Shown here: piece after piece, positions 1-6,646 of the stretch
Position numbering within the stretch: position 1 is the stretch's first letter
Layout: each line of letters opens with the position of its first letter
Origin: Actinomycetes bacterium
Lineage (GTDB): Bacteria > Actinomycetota > Actinomycetes > JAJYSQ01
Reading direction: 5' to 3'
Length of the DNA: 9,546 bases
Assembly (NCBI GenBank): GCA_021793495.1
Contig: JAJYSQ010000028.1
Coordinates: forward strand, 1-9,546
Notes under the pieces: model-generated
What the model was told of the DNA's origin: nothing
Databases searched by the model: none
The model's input: only the letters and a program-made list of their open reading frames with translations
Translations under genes and position numbers: made by a program

Positions 1-301
1 GCAGCAGGATCTCCAGCCCGTACATCTTCTTGCGGCCGAAGCGATCCATCAGCCGGCCAAACGTCAGCGCTCCAGCCACCGACGCGAGCAGCGATATCGA
101 GTTGAGCAACGAGATCTGGTTGGTATTCAGGTGGAAGATCGGGGTGAGGATGACCGTGACCGTGCCGATGATGAACAGGTCATAGGCGTCGGTGAAGAAT
201 CCCATGCCTGCGGTGAATACGGTCAGCCAGTGCTTACGGCCGAGCTGCGCCTCGTCCAGCGGTCGGTAAAGATCGGCGATCGAAGCCATCTTCTCGCTCA
301 C
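1..301 (-). CDS. MFS transporter, phosphate:H+ symporter-like (N-terminal part)
   Basis: This is the first ~100 residues of a major facilitator transporter; the rest lies beyond the left edge. A short cytoplasmic N-terminus (VSEKMASIADLYRPLDEAQL) is followed by a first membrane helix carrying GMGFFTDAYDLFIIG, then a second helix and the MFS motif A loop FGRLMDRFGRKKMYG. The FTDAYDLF helix followed by a GR(K) loop is typical of the Pho84/PHS phosphate symporter branch and close sugar-porter-like MFS proteins, so inorganic phosphate uptake is the best guess, though substrate cannot be proved from a third of the protein. The start is GTG at 301..299, preceded by a good GAGGAG ribosome binding site (313..308) with a 6-base spacer. 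An ATG four codons later is a less likely start. The PHO-box-like repeat 83 bases upstream supports the phosphate assignment. Confidence 0.85.
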   Translation of the reverse strand, partial: MSEKMASIADLYRPLDEAQLGRKHWLTVFTAGMGFFTDAYDLFIIGTVTVILTPIFHLNTNQISLLNSISLLASVAGALTFGRLMDRFGRKKMYGLEILL

Positions 302-307
302 AGGGCA

Positions 308-313
308 CTCCTC
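308..313 (-). promoter_or_regulatory. Ribosome binding site of the left-hand MFS gene
   Basis: GAGGAG on the minus strand lies six bases before the GTG codon at 301..299. It decides for GTG rather than the downstream ATG (289..287), which has no such motif at a suitable distance. Confidence 0.7.
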
Positions 314-383
314 ATCAGCCTGGCGTACTGGAATAGGGCCCGACGTGGTCCACGGGTTCGGCGGGCGTGAGCAGTCACTCGCA

Positions 384-405
384 CCTGGGTGAACGGAGCG
401 TGAAC
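384..405 (-). promoter_or_regulatory. PHO-box-like direct repeat (PhoP/RegX3-type site)
   Basis: Read on the minus strand, two consecutive 11-base units begin GTTCACG and GTTCACC (405..395 and 394..384). Streptomyces PhoP binds direct repeat units of 11 bases whose conserved part is GTTCACC, so one unit matches 7 of 7 and the other 6 of 7 at exactly the expected period. The site lies 83 bases upstream of the start codon of the phosphate-symporter-like MFS gene and points the same way. A weak -10 candidate (TATTCC, 335..330) lies between site and gene but no convincing -35 was found, so the distance from box to promoter is uncertain. Binding is inferred, not shown. Confidence 0.5.
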
Positions 406-668
406 ACAGGTCGACGACAAGGCGTGCGGGCCGAGAAATCTGATTCTGGCGAGATGATGTGCAGCTCTCCTGCGGAGATGGTGGATGCTAGATCGAACAG
501 ACGTTTGCCTGACGTATTCATGGCATGTTGTTGGGGAGATGATGGCTGTCGTGAGATGGATTCGGGACATGTGAACAAATATCGGGGCAAGGAGCAGGCA
601 GGGGTGATGGTGGGATTTGCCCGACCGTGGGCCACGGGTGACGTGCGCGGGAAGAACGACTCGGCGAC

Positions 669-674
669 TAGCCT
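669..674 (+). promoter_or_regulatory. Candidate -10 element of a leaderless acyltransferase mRNA
   Basis: TAGCCT fits the actinobacterial TANNNT -10 pattern and ends six bases before the GTG start at 681, which places transcription initiation at or next to the first base of the start codon. The TAG of the hexamer is also an in-frame stop, so translation cannot begin further upstream, and no Shine-Dalgarno motif sits at a workable distance. No clear -35 is present at 16-19 bases upstream. Confidence 0.4.
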
Positions 675-680
675 GGGGAC

Positions 681-3383
681 GTGGCCGACCAGCCCCTGCC
701 TCACCCCGACGCCGATCACCCCGTGCCGGACTACCCGGCGCACTGGGAGGCAGACGTCGTCCTGCGAGACGGCGGGACCGCTCACATCCGCCCGATCACC
801 CCGCAGGATGGCTCCCGGTTGGTGGAGTTTCACTCCCGGCTGTCCGAGGAGACCATCTACTTCCGCTTCTTCGCTCCGTACCCGCGGCTGACCGAGCGGG
901 ACGTCCGTCGGTTCACCAGCGTCGACCACCACGACCGGGTGGCCCTGGTGGCCCTGGTGGCCGGGAAGATCATCGGAGTCGCCCGGTACGACCGCATCGG
1001 CGATGGCGAGGCGGAGGTGGCGTTCAACGTCGAGGACGCCCACCAGGGTCGGGGCCTGGGCTCGATCCTGCTGGAGCATCTGGCCGAGGCCGCCCGGGAG
1101 AACGCGGTGCAACGATTCGTCGCGGACGTGCTCCCGACCAACCGGCGGATGGTCGGGGTGTTCAAGGAGGCGGGGTACACCGTCCACCACGAGTACGCCG
1201 ACGGGGTGCTGCGCCTGGAGTTCCCGATTGCCGCCACGGAGGCCTCCCGTGCCGTGGCCGCGGCCCGGGAGCATCGGGCCGAGTCGCGCTCGGTGGATCG
1301 GCTGCTGCGCCCGGGGTCGGTCGTCGTCGTGGGCGCCGGGAGCGCTTCGGGGTCGGTGGGCCGCGCCCTGCTGGACAACCTGGTGGCCGCCGGCTTCGTG
1401 GGCCCGCTCGCCGCGGTGAACGAGCCTGTCGGCCCGGTCGGATCCACCATCGCTGGGGTGCCGGCGTACCCGGCCCTCGGGGCCGTGCCGTTCGCCCCGG
1501 GGCTGGTGGTGGTCGCGGTCCCGGCCGACCGTGTCGCGGCCGTGGTGGCCGAGGCCGCCGCGCTCGGCGTGCACGGCTTGCTGGTGGCCACGGGTGGCTT
1601 CGCCGAGGCGGGCGTCGACGGTGGTGCCCGCCAGCACCGGCTGGTCGCGGACGCCCGGGCCAGCGGGATGCGGGTGGTCGGCCCGAACTCCTTCGGCCTG
1701 ATCAACACCGACCCGCAGGTGCGGATGAACGCGTCGCTGGCTCCGAGGTTGCCCACCCGGGGGCGGATCGGCTTCTTCTGCCAGTCCGGGGCGCTGGGGG
1801 TGGCGATCCTCGAGGCGGCGTCGCGGCGAGGAATGGGAGTGTCCAGCTTTGTCTCGGCTGGCAACCGCGCCGACGTGTCCGGTAACGACCTCTTGCAGTA
1901 CTGGGAGGAAGATCCCGACACCGACGTGGTCCTGCTGTACCTCGAGTCGATCGGCAACCCCCGCAAGTTCAGTCGGATCGCCCGCCGACTGGGACGGCAC
2001 ACCCCGGTGGTCGCGGTGAAGTCCGGTCGTTCCACGCAGGGCGTCCCGCTCGGTCACACGGTCCGGGCCTCGTCGGTCCCGCCAGCGGCGGTCGAGGCGA
2101 TGTTCGCCCAAGCAGGGGTGATCGGGGTCGACAGCATCCACGAGCTGCTCGACGTCGGCCAGCTGCTCACCGGCCAACCGTTGCCCGCAGGTCCCCGGGT
2201 CGCGGTGGTCGGCAACTCCGGGGCCCTGGGCCTGCTGGCCGCGGACGCGGTGGCGACCCACGGGCTCACCCTGGTCGGTCAACCGGTCGCCCTGGGCGCG
2301 GCGGCCGGAGGCACCGAGTTCGCCCGGGCGCTGGCCGCCGTGGTGGCCGATCCGGTGGTCGACTCGGTCGTCGTCGTGGCGGTCCCACCGATCGGGGAGC
2401 CGGACGAAGCGGTCGTCGAGGCGATCGCCGACGCCGGGGGACGGGGCACGGTGACCGTGGTCGCGTCGGTGCTGGGTACCCGCACGCTGCCGGGTCCGGC
2501 GGCCCACGGCCGCCAGGTCCCGTCCTACCCGACCCCCGAGGACACGGTTCGCGCGCTGGCCGCGGTGACCCGGTACGCCGCCTGGCGAGCGCGGCCGGTC
2601 TCACCGCCCGTCGACCCGGCTGGGGTCGACGTGTCGGGTGCCCGGCAGATCATCGACCAGGCGCTGGTCGGACAGGGTTTCTCGGCGCCGGTCCCGGTCG
2701 CAGCGGACACAGGGGGGCTGGTCGGCCTGCTGGGCGCGTACGGCATCACGGTGCTCACCGAGACTCCGATCTGTTCGGCGGAGGAGGCGGAACGGGCCGC
2801 GAGCGGCTGCGGGTACCCGGTCGCGCTGAAGGCGATGGCCGGGCCGCTGCGCCACCGGACGGACCTCGGCGGGGTACGGCTGGGCCTGGACTCGGCGGCC
2901 GCGGTCCGCGGGGCGTATGCCGAGATGATCGAACGGTTGGGACCCGACCAGGCCGGGCTGCTGGTCGTGCAGCCGATGGCGCCCCCCGGGGTGGCCGTCG
3001 TGGTCAGCACGCGGGAGGATCCGTTGTTCGGACCGATCGTGTCGTTCGGGCTGTCCGGGGTGGCCACCGACCTGCTCGCCGACCGCTCCTACCGGATCCC
3101 GCCGCTGACCGGCGAGGACGTCCGGGCGATGATCGGCGAGCCGAAGGCATCTCCGATGCTGTTCGGCCACCGGGGCGCCGAGCCGGTGGACGTCGAGGCG
3201 CTGGCCGACCTCGTCGCCCGGGTCGCACGCCTGGCCGACGACCTGCCGGAGGTCGCTGCGCTGGATCTCGACCCGGTGATCGTCGCGGCCCACGGGCTGA
3301 CCGTGGTGCATGCCGAGGGCCAGCTGGCAGCTCGGGAGCTCGAGCGGCCCGACTCGGGGCCGCGGCGCCTGCGCCGGGCGTGA
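681..3383 (+). CDS. GNAT acetyltransferase / NDP-forming acyl-CoA synthetase-like fusion (type II protein lysine acyltransferase)
   Basis: A 900-residue fusion protein. Residues ~30-175 form a GNAT domain with the acetyl-CoA loop QGRGLG (122-127) and a candidate catalytic Glu112 in AEVAF. Residues ~210-320 form a Rossmann CoA-binding domain (VVVVGAGSASGSVG from 214), ~335-500 the succinyl-CoA ligase-like flavodoxin fold (FFCQSGALG), and ~683-880 an ATP-grasp domain (YPVALKAM, TDLGGVRLG, ALDLDPV). This order, with GNAT first, is the type II arrangement of the Pat/PatZ family, which acylates lysines of proteins such as acyl-CoA synthetases in the cytoplasm. The position of the phosphorylatable His of acyl-CoA synthetases is kept as His459, but in LGHTVRAS rather than the usual SHTGALAG context, so true synthetase activity is doubtful. 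An in-frame TAG 9-12 bases before GTG 681 fixes the start region. The gene stands alone, convergent with the lipoprotein remnant 36 bases downstream. Confidence 0.9.
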   Translation: MADQPLPHPDADHPVPDYPAHWEADVVLRDGGTAHIRPITPQDGSRLVEFHSRLSEETIYFRFFAPYPRLTERDVRRFTSVDHHDRVALVALVAGKIIGVARYDRIGDGEAEVAFNVEDAHQGRGLGSILLEHLAEAARENAVQRFVADVLPTNRRMVGVFKEAGYTVHHEYADGVLRLEFPIAATEASRAVAAAREHRAESRSVDRLLRPGSVVVVGAGSASGSVGRALLDNLVAAGFVGPLAAVNEPVGPVGSTIAGVPAYPALGAVPFAPGLVVVAVPADRVAAVVAEAAALGVHGLLVATGGFAEAGVDGGARQHRLVADARASGMRVVGPNSFGLINTDPQVRMNASLAPRLPTRGRIGFFCQSGALGVAILEAASRRGMGVSSFVSAGNRADVSGNDLLQYWEEDPDTDVVLLYLESIGNPRKFSRIARRLGRHTPVVAVKSGRSTQGVPLGHTVRASSVPPAAVEAMFAQAGVIGVDSIHELLDVGQLLTGQPLPAGPRVAVVGNSGALGLLAADAVATHGLTLVGQPVALGAAAGGTEFARALAAVVADPVVDSVVVVAVPPIGEPDEAVVEAIADAGGRGTVTVVASVLGTRTLPGPAAHGRQVPSYPTPEDTVRALAAVTRYAAWRARPVSPPVDPAGVDVSGARQIIDQALVGQGFSAPVPVAADTGGLVGLLGAYGITVLTETPICSAEEAERAASGCGYPVALKAMAGPLRHRTDLGGVRLGLDSAAAVRGAYAEMIERLGPDQAGLLVVQPMAPPGVAVVVSTREDPLFGPIVSFGLSGVATDLLADRSYRIPPLTGEDVRAMIGEPKASPMLFGHRGAEPVDVEALADLVARVARLADDLPEVAALDLDPVIVAAHGLTVVHAEGQLAARELERPDSGPRRLRRA

Positions 3384-3419
3384 GGGTGTGCGACGAGCGG
3401 TGGCAGCCTCGCCGTCCGT

Positions 3420-3706
3420 TCAGGCGCCAGTTCCGGCCGTGCCGGACAGGAGCGCGATGACCGCGGCCTCCAGGAGGCCTTCCTGGTCGAGCAGCACCGG
3501 CCCGACGCGGTGGCCGCCAGCCTGGATCATGACGGTACGGCAGGCGTAGTCCTCGGTGACGGCGGCGGATGTGGCCGGGGTGGGGTCGGCGGGGCCTTCG
3601 GGGGCATCGTGCTGGGTGTGGTCGCGCATCCGGCGGCCAGCACTCCCGCAGCGAGCACCACCCCCACCCGCACCACGGCATCGGCCTGGGCCGGCGTTCG
3701 GATCAC
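3420..3706 (-). pseudogene. Small lipoprotein gene, frameshifted
   Basis: The 5' frame starts at GTG 3706 and encodes a lipoprotein-type signal, VVRVGVVLAAGVLAAGC, with the lipidated Cys at residue 28, followed by ATTPST; the lipobox is imperfect (Ala at -3). That frame then turns into a proline-rich string and stops at 3527. The -1 frame takes over with a natural linker (APEGPADPTPATSAAVTEDY) and a compact C-terminal domain (ACRTVMIQAGG...LLDQEGLLEAAVIALL) ending at 3420. The two join perfectly if the run of five C (plus-strand G, 3600-3604) were six. So this is either a frameshift mutation, an assembly error in a homopolymer, or less likely a slippage site. The start codon overlaps the stop of the G1 peptidase-like gene by four bases, so the two were translationally coupled. 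The mature domain was not recognised; its role is unknown. Confidence 0.55.
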
Positions 3707-4567
3707 GAACACGGCACGCTCACCCGGGAGCCGGACTGGACCCAGATGTTGGGGAATGCGGTCCCGCTGTCGAGGAGGTCGGAAGGGTACGCCAACAAAG
3801 TGTTGCAGGAGGATGAGTTGTCGATGTCGTCGTATGCGCGGGCCAGGTTGCCCAGTGACTGCCAGGCGCCGGCATAAGCCTCGGCGGAACCCAGGACCTC
3901 AGTGCCGAGATCAGCAAGCGGTGGCAGGGAGCATGCCCCCGATGAATCGTCTGCCGGTCGCTCGGTGATCCACTCCGATTGCCCACTTGTGCTCCCCACG
4001 AGGGGTTCCGCGAAATAGACCTCCTCGCCAAGCGTGTCATTGATCATGTGGAAGTCGGCTCCCCCTGACCCGTTGTTGGAGACATCGGCGTAGATCTCGT
4101 CCCCAGGAACTACGCCCAGTCCGCTGACGATCTGTTGGTCGGGGTGCTCGGGGAAGATTTCCCACCACGCATAGGACGGCGCGTACCAGTTCATCTGCAC
4201 CGAAGTGAAGCCGCCAGCCGTGGTGATGTTCCCGCTCCAGCTCAGAGTTGCGCCGGTTGAGGACACGCCGAGCGGCTGGGCCCGTGGCCCCTGGGTACCG
4301 GTTGGGATGATCCACCGAATGCCGTGGTCCACCAGGCGCACCCACCGGCGGTAGGTAGCCGGATCGCGTGGGCAGGGAGGGTAGCCATAGTCCAGGAGCT
4401 GCTGAGCGGAGGAGGCGGAGGGGTCAAACCCCGCGGGTGGAGTCGGCGGACGCCGGACGGTCATTCGTGCGCCGTCGCGGCATTCGCGTGGGCAGGGACG
4501 GTACTGAGGAAGGGAGCGCCGCCACCGCGAGGGCCACGATTCCCGTTGCGATCCTTCGATTCCACAT
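3703..4567 (-). pseudogene. Secreted G1 (glutamic) endopeptidase-like gene, frameshifted and missing the catalytic Gln segment
   Basis: The mature part (frame ending at 3703) looks like the G1/eqolisin family of secreted beta-sandwich acid peptidases. It has a pro-region-like start (PPAGFDPSASSAQQLLDYGY), GGFTSVQMNW, SYAWWEIFPEHP, VPGDEIYADV, SEWITERPA, LADLGTEVLG and PSDLLDSGTAF. Family enzymes use a Gln/Glu pair; the Glu expected in SEWI is present (codon 3975..3973). The segment that normally lies between the FTSV..W strand and the YAWWE strand and holds the catalytic Gln is absent. A signal peptide (MWNRRIATGIVALAVAALPS, from ATG 4567) lies in another frame, which stays open to 4424. The mature frame has its own ATG at 4464, giving 253 residues, but without a ribosome binding site or signal. 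I read this as a decaying gene; a cytoplasmic, inactive protein from 4464 is the alternative. It overlaps the downstream lipoprotein start by four bases. Confidence 0.7.
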
Positions 4568-4703
4568 GTGTCCACTGTGCACCGGTGTGTTCGTGTGGTC
4601 AACGACGCCGTGGTGGGCCGCCCGGGTCGTCGGTGGAGGTCCACCCAGGCCGGCGCCGGAAAGCCATTGGCTGGTCGTCGGTGGCCCGCGACAGACTGGC
4701 CTC

Positions 4704-6044
4704 GTGCCCGAGCGAGCCGTCAGGACCCTGGCCGACGACCGCCGCCAGTCCACGGCGCTGCCTCGCAGCGTCCGGTGGCTGCTGGTCGGTGTCGGGTGCT
4801 CGGCGCTGGGCAGCGGACTGACCCTGCCGTACCTGCTGATCTACCTGCACGAGGCACGGGGGCTGCCGATCACCACCGCCGGGTTCGTGCTGGCCTGGGT
4901 GGGGGTGGTCAGCCTCGTGGTCGCCCCCGGGGGTGGCTGGCTGATCGACCATGCGGGTCCGCGCGTGATGCTGGTGGCGGGCAACGTCGTCGAGGCCGCC
5001 GGCGTCGCGCTCATCGGCGGGGTGACTCGGGCCGGCCAAGCCTATGCGGTGGCCACGGTCGTGGCCGTCGGCGGTGCGGTGATCTGGCCCGCGTCCTCCT
5101 CGCTGGTGGCCACCCTGGTCTCCGAGCGAGCTCGGCAGCGTGCCTTCGGCGTCCAGTTCGTCCTGCTCAACCTGGGGCTGGGCGTGGGCGGGCTGGTCGC
5201 CTCGATGATCGTCGAGGTGAGCCACCCGGCCAGCTTCGTGCTGCTGTATCGGATCGACGCCGTCAGCTACCTGGGGTACATCGTCGTGCTGCTCACCCTT
5301 CCCGGGATCGGCTGGCGTCGAGCAGCGCACCCGGCGGGTGTCCCACCGGCATCGGGTGGGGGATCGACTGCCGGGTCGCCAGCCGGGTACCGCCGGGTGC
5401 TCGCCGACCGGGCGTTCGTCCGGCTCGTCCTGGCCAGTGTGGTCATGCTCGTCTGTGGGTACGCCCAGATCGAGGTCGGGTTCGCTGCGTTCGCCACCGG
5501 GGTGGTCGGAGTCGCGCCCAAGGTCGTGGGCTGGGCATTGGCAGCGAACACGGCGGCCATCGTCGCGGGGCAGATGCTGGTCCTGCGCCGGCTACAGGGC
5601 GCCTCGCGCAGCCGCGGACTCGGGGTGGTCAGCCTGTTGTGGGCGACGTGCTGGGCGTTGGTGGGGGTCGCCGGGCTGATCGGGCCTGGGGGGTTGGGGA
5701 TCGGGTTGCTGATCGCTGCGCTGGTGGTCTTCGGACTGGGGGAGACCGTCTGGTCCCCGCTCATGCCCGCGCTGGTCAACGTGCTGGCCACCGACGACGT
5801 GCGGGGCCGGTACAACGCGGTCAGCTCGATGGTCTGGCAGGTCGCCGGCGTGATCGGGCCGGTGGCCGCCGGGCTGTTGATCGGCGGGGGCCTGGCGTCG
5901 GTCTGGATCGCGGTGACCGTGGGTGGATCCTTGGTCGGGGGGGTGCTGGCCGTCCGGTTGCGTCGAGTACTCACCCCGTTCCAGGACGGCCGTGCCCCCG
6001 CCCCGCCGGCCCGAGCGGCGGAGGGTGCCAGGATGAGTCCATGA
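4704..6044 (+). CDS. MFS transporter (DHA1-like efflux type)
   Basis: A 446-residue integral membrane protein with about twelve hydrophobic segments in two halves and an MFS motif A-like loop after helix 2 (GGWLIDHAGPRVML, residues 77-90). The matching loop in the second half is weak. Such proteins usually export drugs or metabolites by proton antiport; the substrate cannot be read from the sequence. GTG 4704 is chosen because the first helix starts shortly after it and upstream in-frame sequence overlaps the divergent G1 gene and is not protein-like. There is no Shine-Dalgarno motif, and a CAGACT -10-like hexamer at 4692-4697 would make this gene leaderless too (weak evidence). Its stop overlaps the start of the DUF5998 gene by four bases (ATGA), making it first in a three-gene operon. 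The C-terminal tail is Ala/Pro-rich and cytoplasmic. Confidence 0.85.
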   Translation: MPERAVRTLADDRRQSTALPRSVRWLLVGVGCSALGSGLTLPYLLIYLHEARGLPITTAGFVLAWVGVVSLVVAPGGGWLIDHAGPRVMLVAGNVVEAAGVALIGGVTRAGQAYAVATVVAVGGAVIWPASSSLVATLVSERARQRAFGVQFVLLNLGLGVGGLVASMIVEVSHPASFVLLYRIDAVSYLGYIVVLLTLPGIGWRRAAHPAGVPPASGGGSTAGSPAGYRRVLADRAFVRLVLASVVMLVCGYAQIEVGFAAFATGVVGVAPKVVGWALAANTAAIVAGQMLVLRRLQGASRSRGLGVVSLLWATCWALVGVAGLIGPGGLGIGLLIAALVVFGLGETVWSPLMPALVNVLATDDVRGRYNAVSSMVWQVAGVIGPVAAGLLIGGGLASVWIAVTVGGSLVGGVLAVRLRRVLTPFQDGRAPAPPARAAEGARMSP

Positions 6045-6646
6045 CCGATCAGTGGCATGCCGTCGGCGACCTGCAGGCCGCGATCCAGCAGGCGGGCTAC
6101 TACCCGGAGCTGGTGGGCGACACCGTCTCGGGGGCGTTGGCCGCAGAACCGGTGCGGGCATACGTCGTCCACCAGGAAACCACTTTCGACGGCGAAGAAG
6201 TCCGCCGCCACCTCACGGTCCTGGCGCTGACGTCCCGCCGCCTGGTCGTCTGCCACACCGACGACCACGTGGACGACTCGACCGGGCCGACCGTGCGGGC
6301 CACCACGTCGGTGGAGACCACGCCCATCGGCCGGGTGGTCTCCGTGGCGCTGAGCCGTACGGTCACCGACCCGGCGGGTTACGTACCCGGCAGCGTCCCC
6401 GAAGAAGCGGTCTTGTCCATCGGGTGGGGAGCGGCTGCCCGGATCGACCTGGAGCCCGCCGGGTGCGGGGATCCGCAGTGCGAGGCCGACCATGGGTACT
6501 CCGGCACGGCGAGCGCGGACGACATCTCGCTGCGCGTCAGCGCCGCGGCGGAGGGCGCGGACGTGGTGGCCCAGGTGGTGGTGTTTGCGGCTGCCCTGGC
6601 GGCCATCATCGGCGGGCGTGAGTCGGTCCGGGTACCTGGCGAGTGA
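6041..6646 (+). CDS. DUF5998 family protein
   Basis: A 201-residue soluble protein with no signal peptide or membrane helix that I recognise as the actinobacterial DUF5998 family from its N-terminal IQQAGYYPELV, the AYVVHQETTFDGEEVRRHLT segment, the LALTSRRLVVCHTDDH strand and the late block IDLEPAGCGDPQCEADHGY. Length is as expected for the family. No function is known to me. The late block contains Cys142, Cys147 and His151, a spacing that could bind a metal, but this is inference. The start ATG overlaps the MFS stop (ATGA) and has an AGGA motif seven bases upstream (6030-6033) inside the MFS coding region. Its stop overlaps the GTG of the next gene (GTGA). Tight coupling on both sides suggests co-production with the transporter and the phosphodiesterase-like protein. 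Confidence 0.9.
   Translation: MTDQWHAVGDLQAAIQQAGYYPELVGDTVSGALAAEPVRAYVVHQETTFDGEEVRRHLTVLALTSRRLVVCHTDDHVDDSTGPTVRATTSVETTPIGRVVSVALSRTVTDPAGYVPGSVPEEAVLSIGWGAAARIDLEPAGCGDPQCEADHGYSGTASADDISLRVSAAAEGADVVAQVVVFAAALAAIIGGRESVRVPGE

Larger units (their letters stand above)
302..680. other. Divergent intergenic region without a gene
   Basis: This 379-base spacer separates the minus-strand MFS gene from the plus-strand acyltransferase gene. The stretch around 420-600 is visibly less GC-rich than the genes on either side, as expected of a promoter region. It holds the ribosome binding site and PHO-box-like repeat of the MFS gene and the -10-like hexamer of the acyltransferase gene. A single further GTTCACATGTC half-site lies at 576..566 on the minus strand without a partner unit. 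The open frames crossing it have no ribosome binding site and no protein-like composition. I see no RNA gene or riboswitch. Confidence 0.7.

Noticed and set aside
298..570. 90-residue minus-strand frame in the left spacer, ending at the MFS start
   Set aside because: Its sequence is not protein-like, it covers the PHO-box-like site, and it lacks a ribosome binding site.
566..576. Second PHO-box half-site GTTCACATGTC on the minus strand
   Set aside because: No adjacent 11-base partner unit on either side, so probably chance.
938..964. 9-base tandem repeat GGTGGCCCT in the GNAT domain
   Set aside because: It only encodes the VALVALVAG beta strand with preferred codons; no sign of an element or expansion.
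375..2507. Very long open frame on the minus strand opposite the acyltransferase gene
   Set aside because: Its translation is Arg/Gly/His/Asp-rich without domains, and the opposite strand holds a gene with clear GNAT and synthetase domains. Such antisense frames are expected in GC-rich DNA.
3420..3629. Independent 69-residue gene starting MRDHTQHD
   Set aside because: The ATG has no ribosome binding site and lies inside the lipoprotein signal region in another frame. One added C joins it to that signal, so it is better seen as the 3' part of the broken lipoprotein gene.
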